From assembly GCA_963811775.1 (NCBI GenBank), contig CAWESO010000008.1:124001-188000 (forward strand): a stretch of DNA of 64,000 nt, in the 5' to 3' direction. Within the stretch, counting starts at the first letter, position 1; each line of letters opens with the position of its first letter. Of this stretch, positions 1-7,506 are shown piece after piece. The stretch is from Chersky-840 sp963811775 (lineage in GTDB: Bacteria; Actinomycetota; Acidimicrobiia; Acidimicrobiales; UBA8190). The position numbers were made by a program, and so were the translations under genes. The notes below the pieces were generated by a model. That model searched no databases. It had not been told where the DNA came from and was given only the letters and a program-made list of their open reading frames with translations.

Positions 1-465
1 GTGGCCGGCGCCGTCGTCCAAGAGGCTCCGGGGGTTCATCCACAGGCCGTCGAGCACCTCGACCCGGCGATATCCCATCGCGGCCAAGACGTCGCACACC
101 CGAGGCTCGTCGAGCTCGTAGTCGGCGAGCACGACGTCGAGATCGTCGTGGCGCCGGGTCAGTGAGCCCCCCAGGAGGTCGATCCCCCACCCCCCGGCGA
201 TCCAGAAGCGCACACCCCGGGCTTCGAGGGCGTCGACGACCTCGAGCATGGCCTTCCCCGTCATCTCGCCGCGGAAACGGGCACGCAGCGGCCCGAGCAC
301 GAAATTGAGGCCCGACGACGGAGGGGCGTCGCGCACCTTGCGGCTGATCCACACGGCCACGGCGTCGAGCCGACGGTGGCCCTTCAGGTAGGCGTAGAGG
401 CGCCCGGTGACCGACGCCAGCACGCCGGGACGGCGGTCGTCTGGTGAGGAGATTGCGTCTGCCAC
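1..465 (-). CDS. Nucleotidyltransferase, aminoglycoside/lincosamide adenylyltransferase-like (3' part missing)
   Basis: Partial gene that runs off the left edge; 155 codons are present. The start is GTG at 465, preceded by a G-rich stretch, 12 bases after the flippase stop, so the two are probably co-transcribed. Around residues 85-107 the protein has FWIAGGWGIDLLGG followed by TRRHDDLDVVL, the GG(W/S)...DxD pattern of the nucleotidyltransferase fold as found in the aminoglycoside-2''-adenylyltransferase-like family (PF10706). The first 60 residues, rich in Arg and small residues, are not recognised. The substrate is unknown; the position next to a polysaccharide flippase makes a role in surface sugar modification as likely as drug resistance. 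Confidence 0.75.
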   Translation of the reverse strand, partial: MADAISSPDDRRPGVLASVTGRLYAYLKGHRRLDAVAVWISRKVRDAPPSSGLNFVLGPLRARFRGEMTGKAMLEVVDALEARGVRFWIAGGWGIDLLGGSLTRRHDDLDVVLADYELDEPRVCDVLAAMGYRRVEVLDGLWMNPRSLLDDGAGH

Positions 466-477
466 GGCCCGCCCCCG

Positions 478-2130
478 TCAGCTCTCGGAGTGCATCTGGA
501 GGTCGCGGCGCGACCCATCCGGGTCCGGACGCCAACGGGGGGGAACGAGGCGGTTGACCGCTATCAGCGCACGATCCCGCTCCCCTTTGGGTGAGCCCAC
601 GGCGAAGTACACCACGATGTAGGTCGCGATCCCGACCGCCCCCACCACGGCGAGCTCGGGGATCGAGTGAGAGGCCAGGCCGTAGAGGGCGACGAGCACG
701 GCCGAGGTGACGACCGTCGGGGCGAGATGCGGCACGACGGCGCGTCGGATCAGCGTGGCGGGCGAGACGCCGATGTCCCTGCCCCCGATGATCAAGAAGC
801 CCGGCAGTCGGACCAGCAGGATGCCGCCCAGCGTCCCGAACGCCACGCCCACCGGCCCGATGGCCATGGCCAGGGTGATGGAGAGGACGAGGTTGATCAC
901 GGTCTCGACGGCGCGGATGCCGCAGACGAGCGGGAGACGGGCCGTCCCGGCCAGCACCATGAAGATCACCCGGATGGGCGAACACAGCGCGATGGCGATG
1001 GCCAGGACCACGAGCACCCGAGCCGAGGTCCCGTAGCCCACGCCGACCCACGCCCGGATCCCGGGCGCCGCCAAGATCACGTACAACAACGAGATCAGGA
1101 TGCCCACGAACATCGCGGCCCGGGTCCCGTCCACCGTGATCTCGGTGAGCGCACTCTTGTCCTTGTTGCGGTCGACCGACGACGCGTAGGGGAAGAAGAC
1201 CGCGGCGAGCGAGTCGAGCCCCTGCGTGGCCGCGCCGGCGAGCTTGGACGCCACCCCGTAGACCGCGGCGGCCCGGAGGCCCAGGACGATGCCCACCGTC
1301 ACGACGTCGCAGGCGTTGTAGATCGCCTGCAGCACGGCGTTGAGCAGGAACCATCCCGACAGGTGCATGACGCTGCGCAACTGGGAGCGTTCGGCGAGAT
1401 GGAACGAGATCCTGGTTCCGGGGGCGACCCGCCGGACCATCCAGAACCGGACGAAGTGGAATGCGATCCCTTCCGCTGTCATGGCGGTCGCCAACGCCAC
1501 GAGGCCGCCCCCGAGCTCGACGATGACGATGGTCGCCACGAAGTTCGACGCCACCAACAGCGAATTGGACAGTCCCAGGAGGTCGTAGCGCTGGTGGCCC
1601 ATCAGCGCACCGCCGAACGTGTCCCCCGGGATCGAGACCGCCAGCCCGAAGGCAAGGATCAGCACCACCAGGATGACCTGGCCGTGGAGCTCGGGGGTCA
1701 CGTGCATGAGGCTCGGGAAGGCGAAGGCGATGCCGACTCCGGCCGCCATGGCGGCCAGCCCCAGAGGGACCAACGCGAAGAACGTCGTGTTCAGGGTGCG
1801 CAGGGCCCGCTCGGGCCGGACGTTCGCGTTCTCGGCGATGAGCTTGGTGGTGGCACCGCCGAACCCCAGCTCGAAGAGCTCCAGGTAGATCACCACGCTG
1901 CTGGCGAGCACCCAGGCACCGAAGGCCGTTTTGCCCAGATGGTGCAGGAGCAGCGGCGTGAGCACGATCGCCGCCACGGCCGACGTGCCCTGGGCCGCGT
2001 AGTTCATGGCGACGTTGCGCCCGAATCGGTGGGGCAGGGCGCTGGACGTGTGGTCTCGACTGTGTCGAGACGGGTTCGGCTGCGTCACGGTGGGCGCGAC
2101 GGAACCGCCAGATGGACCGGAATCCGTCAC
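478..2130 (-). CDS. Wzx-like oligosaccharide flippase (MOP superfamily)
   Basis: Integral membrane protein of 550 residues, the usual size plus a hydrophilic N-terminal tail of about 35 residues. From residue 40 it shows about 12-14 hydrophobic segments, and the first helix region (NYAAQGTSAVAAIVLTPLLL) plus GKTAFGAWVL is typical of the polysaccharide biosynthesis/flippase family that moves lipid-linked glycans across the membrane. GTG start at 2130. It is the first gene of a minus-strand pair with the nucleotidyltransferase. The nearby glycosyltransferase-NodB fusion supports a surface-polysaccharide setting. The transported substrate cannot be read from the sequence. Confidence 0.85.
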   Translation of the reverse strand: MTDSGPSGGSVAPTVTQPNPSRHSRDHTSSALPHRFGRNVAMNYAAQGTSAVAAIVLTPLLLHHLGKTAFGAWVLASSVVIYLELFELGFGGATTKLIAENANVRPERALRTLNTTFFALVPLGLAAMAAGVGIAFAFPSLMHVTPELHGQVILVVLILAFGLAVSIPGDTFGGALMGHQRYDLLGLSNSLLVASNFVATIVIVELGGGLVALATAMTAEGIAFHFVRFWMVRRVAPGTRISFHLAERSQLRSVMHLSGWFLLNAVLQAIYNACDVVTVGIVLGLRAAAVYGVASKLAGAATQGLDSLAAVFFPYASSVDRNKDKSALTEITVDGTRAAMFVGILISLLYVILAAPGIRAWVGVGYGTSARVLVVLAIAIALCSPIRVIFMVLAGTARLPLVCGIRAVETVINLVLSITLAMAIGPVGVAFGTLGGILLVRLPGFLIIGGRDIGVSPATLIRRAVVPHLAPTVVTSAVLVALYGLASHSIPELAVVGAVGIATYIVVYFAVGSPKGERDRALIAVNRLVPPRWRPDPDGSRRDLQMHSES

Positions 2131-2342
2131 GTCGGGCCCTGGGAGAGCTCGAACTCGGCGGCATCCAGGCCGGTGCGGCTGCCGACGAACATAATCACAC
2201 CACCTTATTCACCCAGGGCGGCGTACCTCAGCCCAGGTAGTGCCCAAATTCGCCAGGTCGGGCCCGATCAGAGCCCGTCGGTCCGACCCCCCGGGGGGCG
2301 ACCCGAGGCCCGGGGGCCCAGGTCCCGGTCGATGCGGGTCGC

Positions 2343-4565
2343 CTAGGTCGGGACCACGGCCACGATGTCGGTGACGCGGACGCCGATGCCGGGGAGCGAT
2401 CCCACGAATCCGGCGTCGCCGAAGGCGAAGACCCCGCCGTCAGAGCCGACCATCCAGTAGCCCCTGCTGTCCTTGGTGGGCACGACCCCGACGACGTCGG
2501 TGACGCGGACACCGATACCGGGCAGCGAGCCGACGAAGCCGGCGTCGCCGAAGGCGAAAACGCCCCCATCCGATCCCACCATCCAGTAGCCCTTGCCGGT
2601 GGAGGTGGCGACGACGCCGACGACGTCTGAGACATGGACCCCGTCTCCGGGCAGCGAGCCGACGAAGCCGGCGTCGCCGAAAGCGAAGACCCCGCCGTCG
2701 GCTCCCACCATCCAGTAGCCCTTGCCGGTGGAGGTGGGCACCACCCCGACGATGTCGTTGACGTGGACGCCGTCTCCGGGGAGCGAGCCCAGGAACCCGG
2801 CGTCGCCGAAGGCGAAGACCCCGCCGTCCTTGCCGACCATCCAGTAGCCCTTGCCGGTCGAGGTGGGAACGACCGCCACCACGTCGTTGACGTGGACGCC
2901 GATACCGGGCAGCGAGCCCACGAAGCCGGCGTCGCCGAAGGCGAAGACCCCGCCGTCCTTGCCGACCATCCAGTAGCCCTTGCTGTCCGTGGTGGGCACG
3001 ACTCCGACGATGTCGTTGACATGGACGCCGATGCCGGGCAGCGAGCCCACGAAGCCGGCGTCGCCGAAGGCGAAGACCCCGCCGTCCTTGCCGACCATCC
3101 AGTAGCCCTGGTAGGTGTACCGATCGGCGGAGCTCGTCGCGCTCGTGCCCCCGGGGGTCGTCACCGTGACGTCCACCGTTCCCGTCCCGGGTGCGGTCGT
3201 GGCCACCAGAGAGGTGCCTCCCGGGTTCACGGATTGAATGGCCCCGGCAGCCGAGCCGAAGAACACGCCCGTGGCATTGAGGAGGCCCGTCCCGGTCACG
3301 GTGACGACCGAGCCACCCTTCCCGGACCCGAAGCTCGGGCTCACACCGGTGACCACGGGCACCGGCACCGTGACGTAGGTGTAATGGTCGCCGTTAACCG
3401 CGGGGGAGGTCGATCCCGACACCGTCACGGTGACGTCGACGGTGCCCGGGGAACCGGCCGGGGCGACGGCGCTGATGGAGGTGGCCGAGTTGACGTTGAA
3501 GCTGGTGGCGGCGGTGTTCCCGAAGTCGACGGCACTGGCGCCAGTGAAGGCCGTGCCGGTGATGGTGACCGCCGTGCCCCCCGCGACGGTGCCCGACGTC
3601 GGGCTCACCGAGGTGACTCCCAGCACGGACCCGGCCACGATGAAGGCGGCCTGGAGGGCGATGTAGTTCCCCGACGAGGTCGTGGACCACTGCGGGGCGG
3701 AGGAGGAATGCGGAGCGTTCGTGAGCCACTCGGCGCCGTAGCTGGCGGCGGCCAGGGAGAAGGTCGACCAGTTGGGCATGGGGTGGGTCACGAGCAGGGT
3801 GGGGTTGGCCGTGAGCACGCCCACGAGGAGGTCCCCGGCATGGGGCGTGATCGACGAGGCGGTGTCGGTGCTGGAGGTGCCGTGGGCGGCGGTGCTGGCG
3901 TCGACGCCGGTGATGGCGGTGACCTCGGACACCACCATCACGCCGGTGAGCGAGCCGGCCATCGACGCGGTGACAGGGGTGGACCCCGAGGTCCCCGTCG
4001 ACCCGAAGCCCACCCAGATCTCGGCGCTGCCGTTGGATGACTGGGTGAAGCCGGTGACCTGTTGCCAGCTCACGCCCCCGCCCGACACCGAGTTGGCCTC
4101 GAAGCCCGCACCGGTCGAGGCCGAGACGTCGGTCCCGATCATCGCCACCAGGGCGTCACCGGCGCTCACGCCGCTCGGCAGGTTCACGCCCCACGACGTC
4201 TGGCCCGAGAAGCTGCCCTGGTTCTCCTGCACGACGTTGGGCGCGGCGCTGGCCGGGCCGGCCTTGAGCGCCAGCATGCTGACCTCGAACGACGCCGACG
4301 GTGACCAGCTGAAGTTGGCCGACGGGGCCGAGGAGTTGCCCACCTTGTAGTAGTTGAAGGTGGGGAGGGTGGAGGTCTCCTGCCCGGCTGTGTCCCATCC
4401 CCCCGAGGGGGGAGTGGTCGACATCGGCGAGCTCCCGTAGAACGACAGGGCGGTGAGGGTGAGCTCGCCTGACGCCGAGGGGGTGGGGGCGGTCAGGGTG
4501 TCGCTCCCCACCGACGAGGAGGACCCGTCGTTGATCGACACGTCCTCGATCACGGGGTTGGGCAC
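2343..4565 (-). CDS. Secreted IPT/TIG protein with six 43-residue GYWMVG repeats, paralogue 1 (main open part)
   Basis: The open frame gives 740 residues from a GTG at 4565, but the frame stays open and protein-like upstream of it (NCGGVSNATFSVTAPGDSSG and on), so this GTG is internal. The true N-terminus lies in another frame at 4612-5031. Layout: a beta-rich Ser/Thr/Gly region (about residues 1-310), two IPT/TIG immunoglobulin-like domains (VTSVSPTSGTVAGGTAVTITG at about 315; VTGVSPSFGSGKGGSVVTVTG at about 400), then six tandem repeats of 43 residues, each with GYWMVG.DGGVFAFGDAGF.GSLPG. Such repeats are common in acidimicrobial secreted proteins; six copies could form a beta-propeller (inference). 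Its neighbour at 5192 has the same plan. Function unknown; probably an exported surface or binding protein. Confidence 0.7.
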   Translation of the reverse strand: MPNPVIEDVSINDGSSSSVGSDTLTAPTPSASGELTLTALSFYGSSPMSTTPPSGGWDTAGQETSTLPTFNYYKVGNSSAPSANFSWSPSASFEVSMLALKAGPASAAPNVVQENQGSFSGQTSWGVNLPSGVSAGDALVAMIGTDVSASTGAGFEANSVSGGGVSWQQVTGFTQSSNGSAEIWVGFGSTGTSGSTPVTASMAGSLTGVMVVSEVTAITGVDASTAAHGTSSTDTASSITPHAGDLLVGVLTANPTLLVTHPMPNWSTFSLAAASYGAEWLTNAPHSSSAPQWSTTSSGNYIALQAAFIVAGSVLGVTSVSPTSGTVAGGTAVTITGTAFTGASAVDFGNTAATSFNVNSATSISAVAPAGSPGTVDVTVTVSGSTSPAVNGDHYTYVTVPVPVVTGVSPSFGSGKGGSVVTVTGTGLLNATGVFFGSAAGAIQSVNPGGTSLVATTAPGTGTVDVTVTTPGGTSATSSADRYTYQGYWMVGKDGGVFAFGDAGFVGSLPGIGVHVNDIVGVVPTTDSKGYWMVGKDGGVFAFGDAGFVGSLPGIGVHVNDVVAVVPTSTGKGYWMVGKDGGVFAFGDAGFLGSLPGDGVHVNDIVGVVPTSTGKGYWMVGADGGVFAFGDAGFVGSLPGDGVHVSDVVGVVATSTGKGYWMVGSDGGVFAFGDAGFVGSLPGIGVRVTDVVGVVPTKDSRGYWMVGSDGGVFAFGDAGFVGSLPGIGVRVTDIVAVVPT
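2346..3107 (-). repeat. Six tandem 129-bp coding repeats (GYWMVG units)
   Basis: Six copies of a 43-codon unit, the last shortened by the stop codon. Each encodes GYWMVG, then K/S/A-DGGVFAFGDAGF, GSLPG and a variable valine-rich end with PTS/PTK. The copies are very similar at the DNA level (the stretch for DGGVFAFGDAGF is nearly constant), which makes recombination and misassembly easy. They lie inside a coding region and have no spacers, so they are not CRISPR. Confidence 0.9.
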
Positions 4566-4611
4566 GCCGGAGAACTCGTCGAGGATGATGCTGCCCGAGG
4601 TCCCCGACGAA

Positions 4612-5031
4612 TCACCCGGGGCGGTGACCGAGAACGTGGCGTTGCTGACCCCGCCGCAGTTCGGAGAGGGCGAACCAGCCCTGATAGGGCGAGGTGTCCA
4701 CGGGCGAGTGCTCGAACAGGCGCTGCCAGCCCGGCGGCGTGACGCTCACCATGCCGCCCGCCGCGTCCTGCTGGCCGATCGTGATCATGGCGATGAGGGT
4801 GTCGCCGGCGGTGCACGGCGACCCGAGCGTGGCACTGAGGCTGACGGTGCTCCCGGACGGAGCCGTTGGATCCCGTTCCCGACGCCGACTGCACGAAGGA
4901 CCGGGCGCCGCCGCGGCCAGCGACTCGGTCAGGACGTTGAGGGCGGGCAGGGCGATGAGCAGCGCCACCGCGCCCATCACCACCCGCCGCCGGGCGCCGC
5001 CAGGGCGGCACGTCGACTCGACCTCGTTCAT
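4612..5031 (-). pseudogene. Displaced N-terminal part of the 2343-4565 secreted protein (signal peptide end)
   Basis: From ATG at 5031 the sequence encodes an Arg-rich n-region, a hydrophobic stretch (VVMGAVALLIALPALNVL) and an Ala-rich cleavage site (LAAAAPG): a signal peptide. After it the sensible reading moves to another frame (SFVQSASGTGSNGS, about 4905-4868), returns to the first (TVSLSATLGSPCTAGDTLIAM through GWFALS), and at about 4668 passes to the frame of the main part (SPNCGGVSNATF). Three small indels therefore separate the signal peptide from the repeat domain. Either the gene is decaying or the assembly contains indel errors here; the changes nearly compensate one another, which suits sequencing errors better than random decay. 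Confidence 0.6.
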
Positions 5032-5127
5032 CTGCGCAGTCAACGTCCACTGTCCATGTTGTGGGCGCCATTCATAGTTCGATTGGCGCCTAGCTGGCCT
5101 GCAGGCTTCGAGCTCATCGTCGTTTCA

Positions 5128-5166
5128 GTCTCAAGGGCCCGCACCTTTGGTGCGGACCCCCGAGAC
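5128..5166 (-). terminator. Strong stem-loop after the second GYWMVG-repeat gene
   Basis: Two 18-base arms (5128-5145 and 5149-5166) enclose a 3-base loop. Read as minus-strand RNA, all 18 positions pair if three G-U pairs are allowed; read as plus-strand RNA the same three positions are A-C mismatches. The structure therefore favours minus-strand transcripts and lies 26 bases past the stop of the 5192 gene. There is no U-tract, so it may be a non-canonical terminator or a 3' end stabiliser. Confidence 0.55.
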
Positions 5167-5191
5167 CGTTCCGATCGAGCCCTCCGGGTCC

Positions 5192-6508
5192 CTACGTGAC
5201 TGCTGTGGGCACTACCGCCACGATGTCGTTGACGTGCACCCCGATACCGGGCAGCGAGCCGACGAAGCCGGCGTCACCGAAGGCGAAGACCCCGCCGTCG
5301 GATCCGACCATCCAGTAGCCCTTGCCCGTGGCGGTCGCAACCACGCCGACCACGTCGGACACGTGGACATCGTCTCCGGGGAGCGAGCCGACGAAGCCGG
5401 CGTCACCGAAGGCGAAGACCCCGCCGTCGGATCCGACCATCCAGTAGCCCTTGCCGGTCGAGGTGGAGACGACGCCCACGATGTTCGACACGTGGACCCC
5501 GTCACCGGGCAGCGAGCCGACGAAGCCGGCGTCACCGAAGGCGAAGACCCCGCCGTCCTTGCCGACCATCCAGTAGCCCTTGCCGGTGTGGGTGGGGATC
5601 ACGCCCACGATGTCGGAGACGTGGACCCCGATACCGGGCAGCGAGCCGACGAAGCCGGCGTCACCGAAGGCGAAGACGCCGCCGTCGGATCCGACCATCC
5701 AGTAGCCGTTGCCCGTGGAGGTGGGGACGACGCCCACGATGTCGTTGACGTGCACCCCGATGCCAGGCAGCGAGCCGACGAAGCCGGCGTTACCGAAGGC
5801 GAAGACCCCGCCGTCGGAACCGACCATCCAGTAGCCCTGGCCGTTCGACGTGGGGACGACACCCACGATGTTGCTGACGTGCACCCCGATGCCAGGCAGC
5901 GAGCCGACGAATCCGGCGTTACCGAAGGCGAAGACCCCGCCGTCCTTGCCGACCATCCAGTACCCCGATGTCGGCACGGCCACGTAGGCGAAGTGATCGG
6001 CGCTGCCGGTCGCGCTCGTACCCCCCGGCGTGACCACGGTCACGTCGACGGTTCCGGCCGACCCGGCGGGAGACGTCACGGTGAGGGACGTGGCGCTGCT
6101 CACGACGACCGTCGTGCCGGCCTTCGTCCCGAAGTTCACGGCCGTGGCGCCGGTCAGGTTCGTACCGGTCACCGTGACCGATGTCCCGCCGGTCGTCGGA
6201 CCGCTACTCGGACTGACTCCCGTGACTGTTGGCGAACCAGGAGCCACGTATGTGAAGAGGTCAGCCGGCACCGGTGGCGCTGGTGCCACCCGGGGTGGTG
6301 ACTGTGACGTCCACTGCACCGACCGAGCCGGCCGGCGACGTGGCGGTGATCGAGGTGGCGCTGTTGACGACGACACCCGTGGCTGCCGTGCCTCCGAAGT
6401 CGACCGCCGTTGCTCCCGGTGAGAGCCGGTGCCGGTGATCGTGACGGACGTTCCTCCCGCTGTCGGACCAGAGGTGGGGCTCACGGAGGTGACGGTCGGA
6501 GCGGCCAC
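5192..6508 (-). CDS. Secreted IPT/TIG protein with six GYWMVG repeats, paralogue 2 (main open part)
   Basis: An open frame of 438 residues, paralogous to the gene at 2343. It starts in an IPT/TIG domain (VTSVSPTSGPTAGGTSVTITG), but from about 6425 to 6265 the correct reading sits in another frame (LSPGATAVDFGGTAATG through VTTPGGTSATGA), then returns for a second IPT domain (VTGVSPSSGPTTGGTSVTVTG) and six 43-residue repeats (5195-5965), two with GNAGF in place of GDAGF. The true start is probably the GTG at 7316 with the signal peptide. Tandem paralogues followed by a hairpin suggest a local duplication. Function unknown; exported. Confidence 0.65.
   Translation of the reverse strand: MAAPTVTSVSPTSGPTAGGTSVTITGTGSHREQRRSTSEARQPRVSSSTAPPRSPPRRRPARSVQWTSQSPPRVAPAPPVPADLFTYVAPGSPTVTGVSPSSGPTTGGTSVTVTGTNLTGATAVNFGTKAGTTVVVSSATSLTVTSPAGSAGTVDVTVVTPGGTSATGSADHFAYVAVPTSGYWMVGKDGGVFAFGNAGFVGSLPGIGVHVSNIVGVVPTSNGQGYWMVGSDGGVFAFGNAGFVGSLPGIGVHVNDIVGVVPTSTGNGYWMVGSDGGVFAFGDAGFVGSLPGIGVHVSDIVGVIPTHTGKGYWMVGKDGGVFAFGDAGFVGSLPGDGVHVSNIVGVVSTSTGKGYWMVGSDGGVFAFGDAGFVGSLPGDDVHVSDVVGVVATATGKGYWMVGSDGGVFAFGDAGFVGSLPGIGVHVNDIVAVVPTAVT
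5195..5965 (-). repeat. Six tandem 129-bp coding repeats (GYWMVG units), second array
   Basis: Same 43-codon unit as in the array at 2346-3107, again exactly six copies. Units differ mainly in the K/S position after GYWMVG, in GIGVHV/GDGVHV/GDDVHV, and in the linker (SNGQ, STGN, HTGK, STGK, ATGK). Equal copy number in the two paralogues suggests that six units form one structural fold. Confidence 0.9.
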
Positions 6509-7316
6509 GTTCGCGGTGATCGTGGCTGCGACAGTGGCTGAATCGGACGCGGGAGATTGAGGAACCGTTGGGGTCAGAGTGCGTGGGCATTCGACACGCT
6601 CGGATTGTCAAGCAGAAGGTCCGTCGTAGTTGCGGGATGCGGTCCAAGTCGTACCGCCGCTAGAACCGGCGACGCCAGTCGTTCCCGACCCATCCATATC
6701 CGACGTAGAGCTCCGCCTGCACCGGCTGGAGTAGAGGTCGGGAATCCGACAGTGGTGGAAGAGCCGTTGTTTTGAGAGCCATGGGTGTTGCGGTCCAGGT
6801 GGTCAGCTGCTCCAAGACCAGAGGAATACTCCTGAGCAGCAAGTTCAACCGGTGTCTGCCGCGACGGACCGGAGAACGTCACCGTGATGGTCGACGCCCC
6901 CGTCGAGGTGATCGTTCCCATCCAAAGCTCGACGTCGAGATGTCAGTCGGCGGCAGTCCGTGTCCTGGGAGAGGTTCGTCCATGTAGTGGCGCCACCACC
7001 GGATATCGAACGACACGGTGATGGTGTTGTCGAATGGTCTGACTCCAAGCACCATCACGTCGCCCACGTTTGCTGGCGTTACTCGCAAGGGTCGTCGTTC
7101 CCGACGCCATCGGTACTGGCGAGCTGAACCGACCGTCGCGATCGTGGGTGTGGCGGCGCTAGCCGCAGGGGTGCCGAGCAGCGGAAGTACCGCCAGCATC
7201 CCAGCCCCAAGGGCAACCGACGAGGACAACGCGATGACTCTCGACAACGAGAGCCGCCGCGATCCTGCGCGACGACGGGAAGCTGAATGCACGGAATGGG
7301 CGGGGGAAAGGCGCAC
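6509..7316 (-). pseudogene. Frame-scrambled N-terminal part of the 5192-6508 secreted protein
   Basis: The GTG at 7316 follows a good ribosome binding site (GAGGAG, 7 bases away) and opens a signal peptide: Arg-rich start, then SSSVALGAGMLAVLPLL and a site near TPAASAA. Protein-like pieces continue in changing frames: LRVTPANVGDVMVLGVRPF (about 7090-7030), SISGGGATTWTNLSQDT (about 7005-6955), then MGTITSTGASTITVTFSG, VELAAQEYSSGLG (6921-6805), NNGSSTTVGFPTSTPAGAG (about 6775-6715), and YVGYGWVGND (about 6700-6670). In order these make one continuous beta-rich domain like that of the paralogue, so at least five indels interrupt a single gene. Confidence 0.6.
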
Positions 7317-7506
7317 GGGGCTACTCCTCAGGTCACACTTGAGCGGTGAGTGCGAACAACAGCGGTTGACCGTACTGCCCCATCTGGAGCAATACAACGA
7401 CCTCACCATCATTCCCGTACACAGAATGCTGAAACCGTCAGGAGTTCGACACGGAGGGTCGCCAGACGGAATTGGGCCATGACCGGGATTGACAGACTAG
7501 GGATCG

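Noticed and set aside
667..2346. Long open frame on the plus strand opposite the flippase gene (559 codons)
   Set aside because: Its composition (His/Asp/Gly/Arg-rich, no hydrophobic core) is that of the antisense frame of a high-GC gene; the minus-strand flippase is clearly the real one.
2634..4040. Plus-strand open frame with repeated GVAEGEDPAV pattern
   Set aside because: It is the antisense of the GYWMVG repeats; the regular pattern comes only from the repeated DNA.
2346..5965. Tandem repeats as a CRISPR array
   Set aside because: Unit length is 129 bases, a multiple of 3, without unique spacers, and in frame with a protein.
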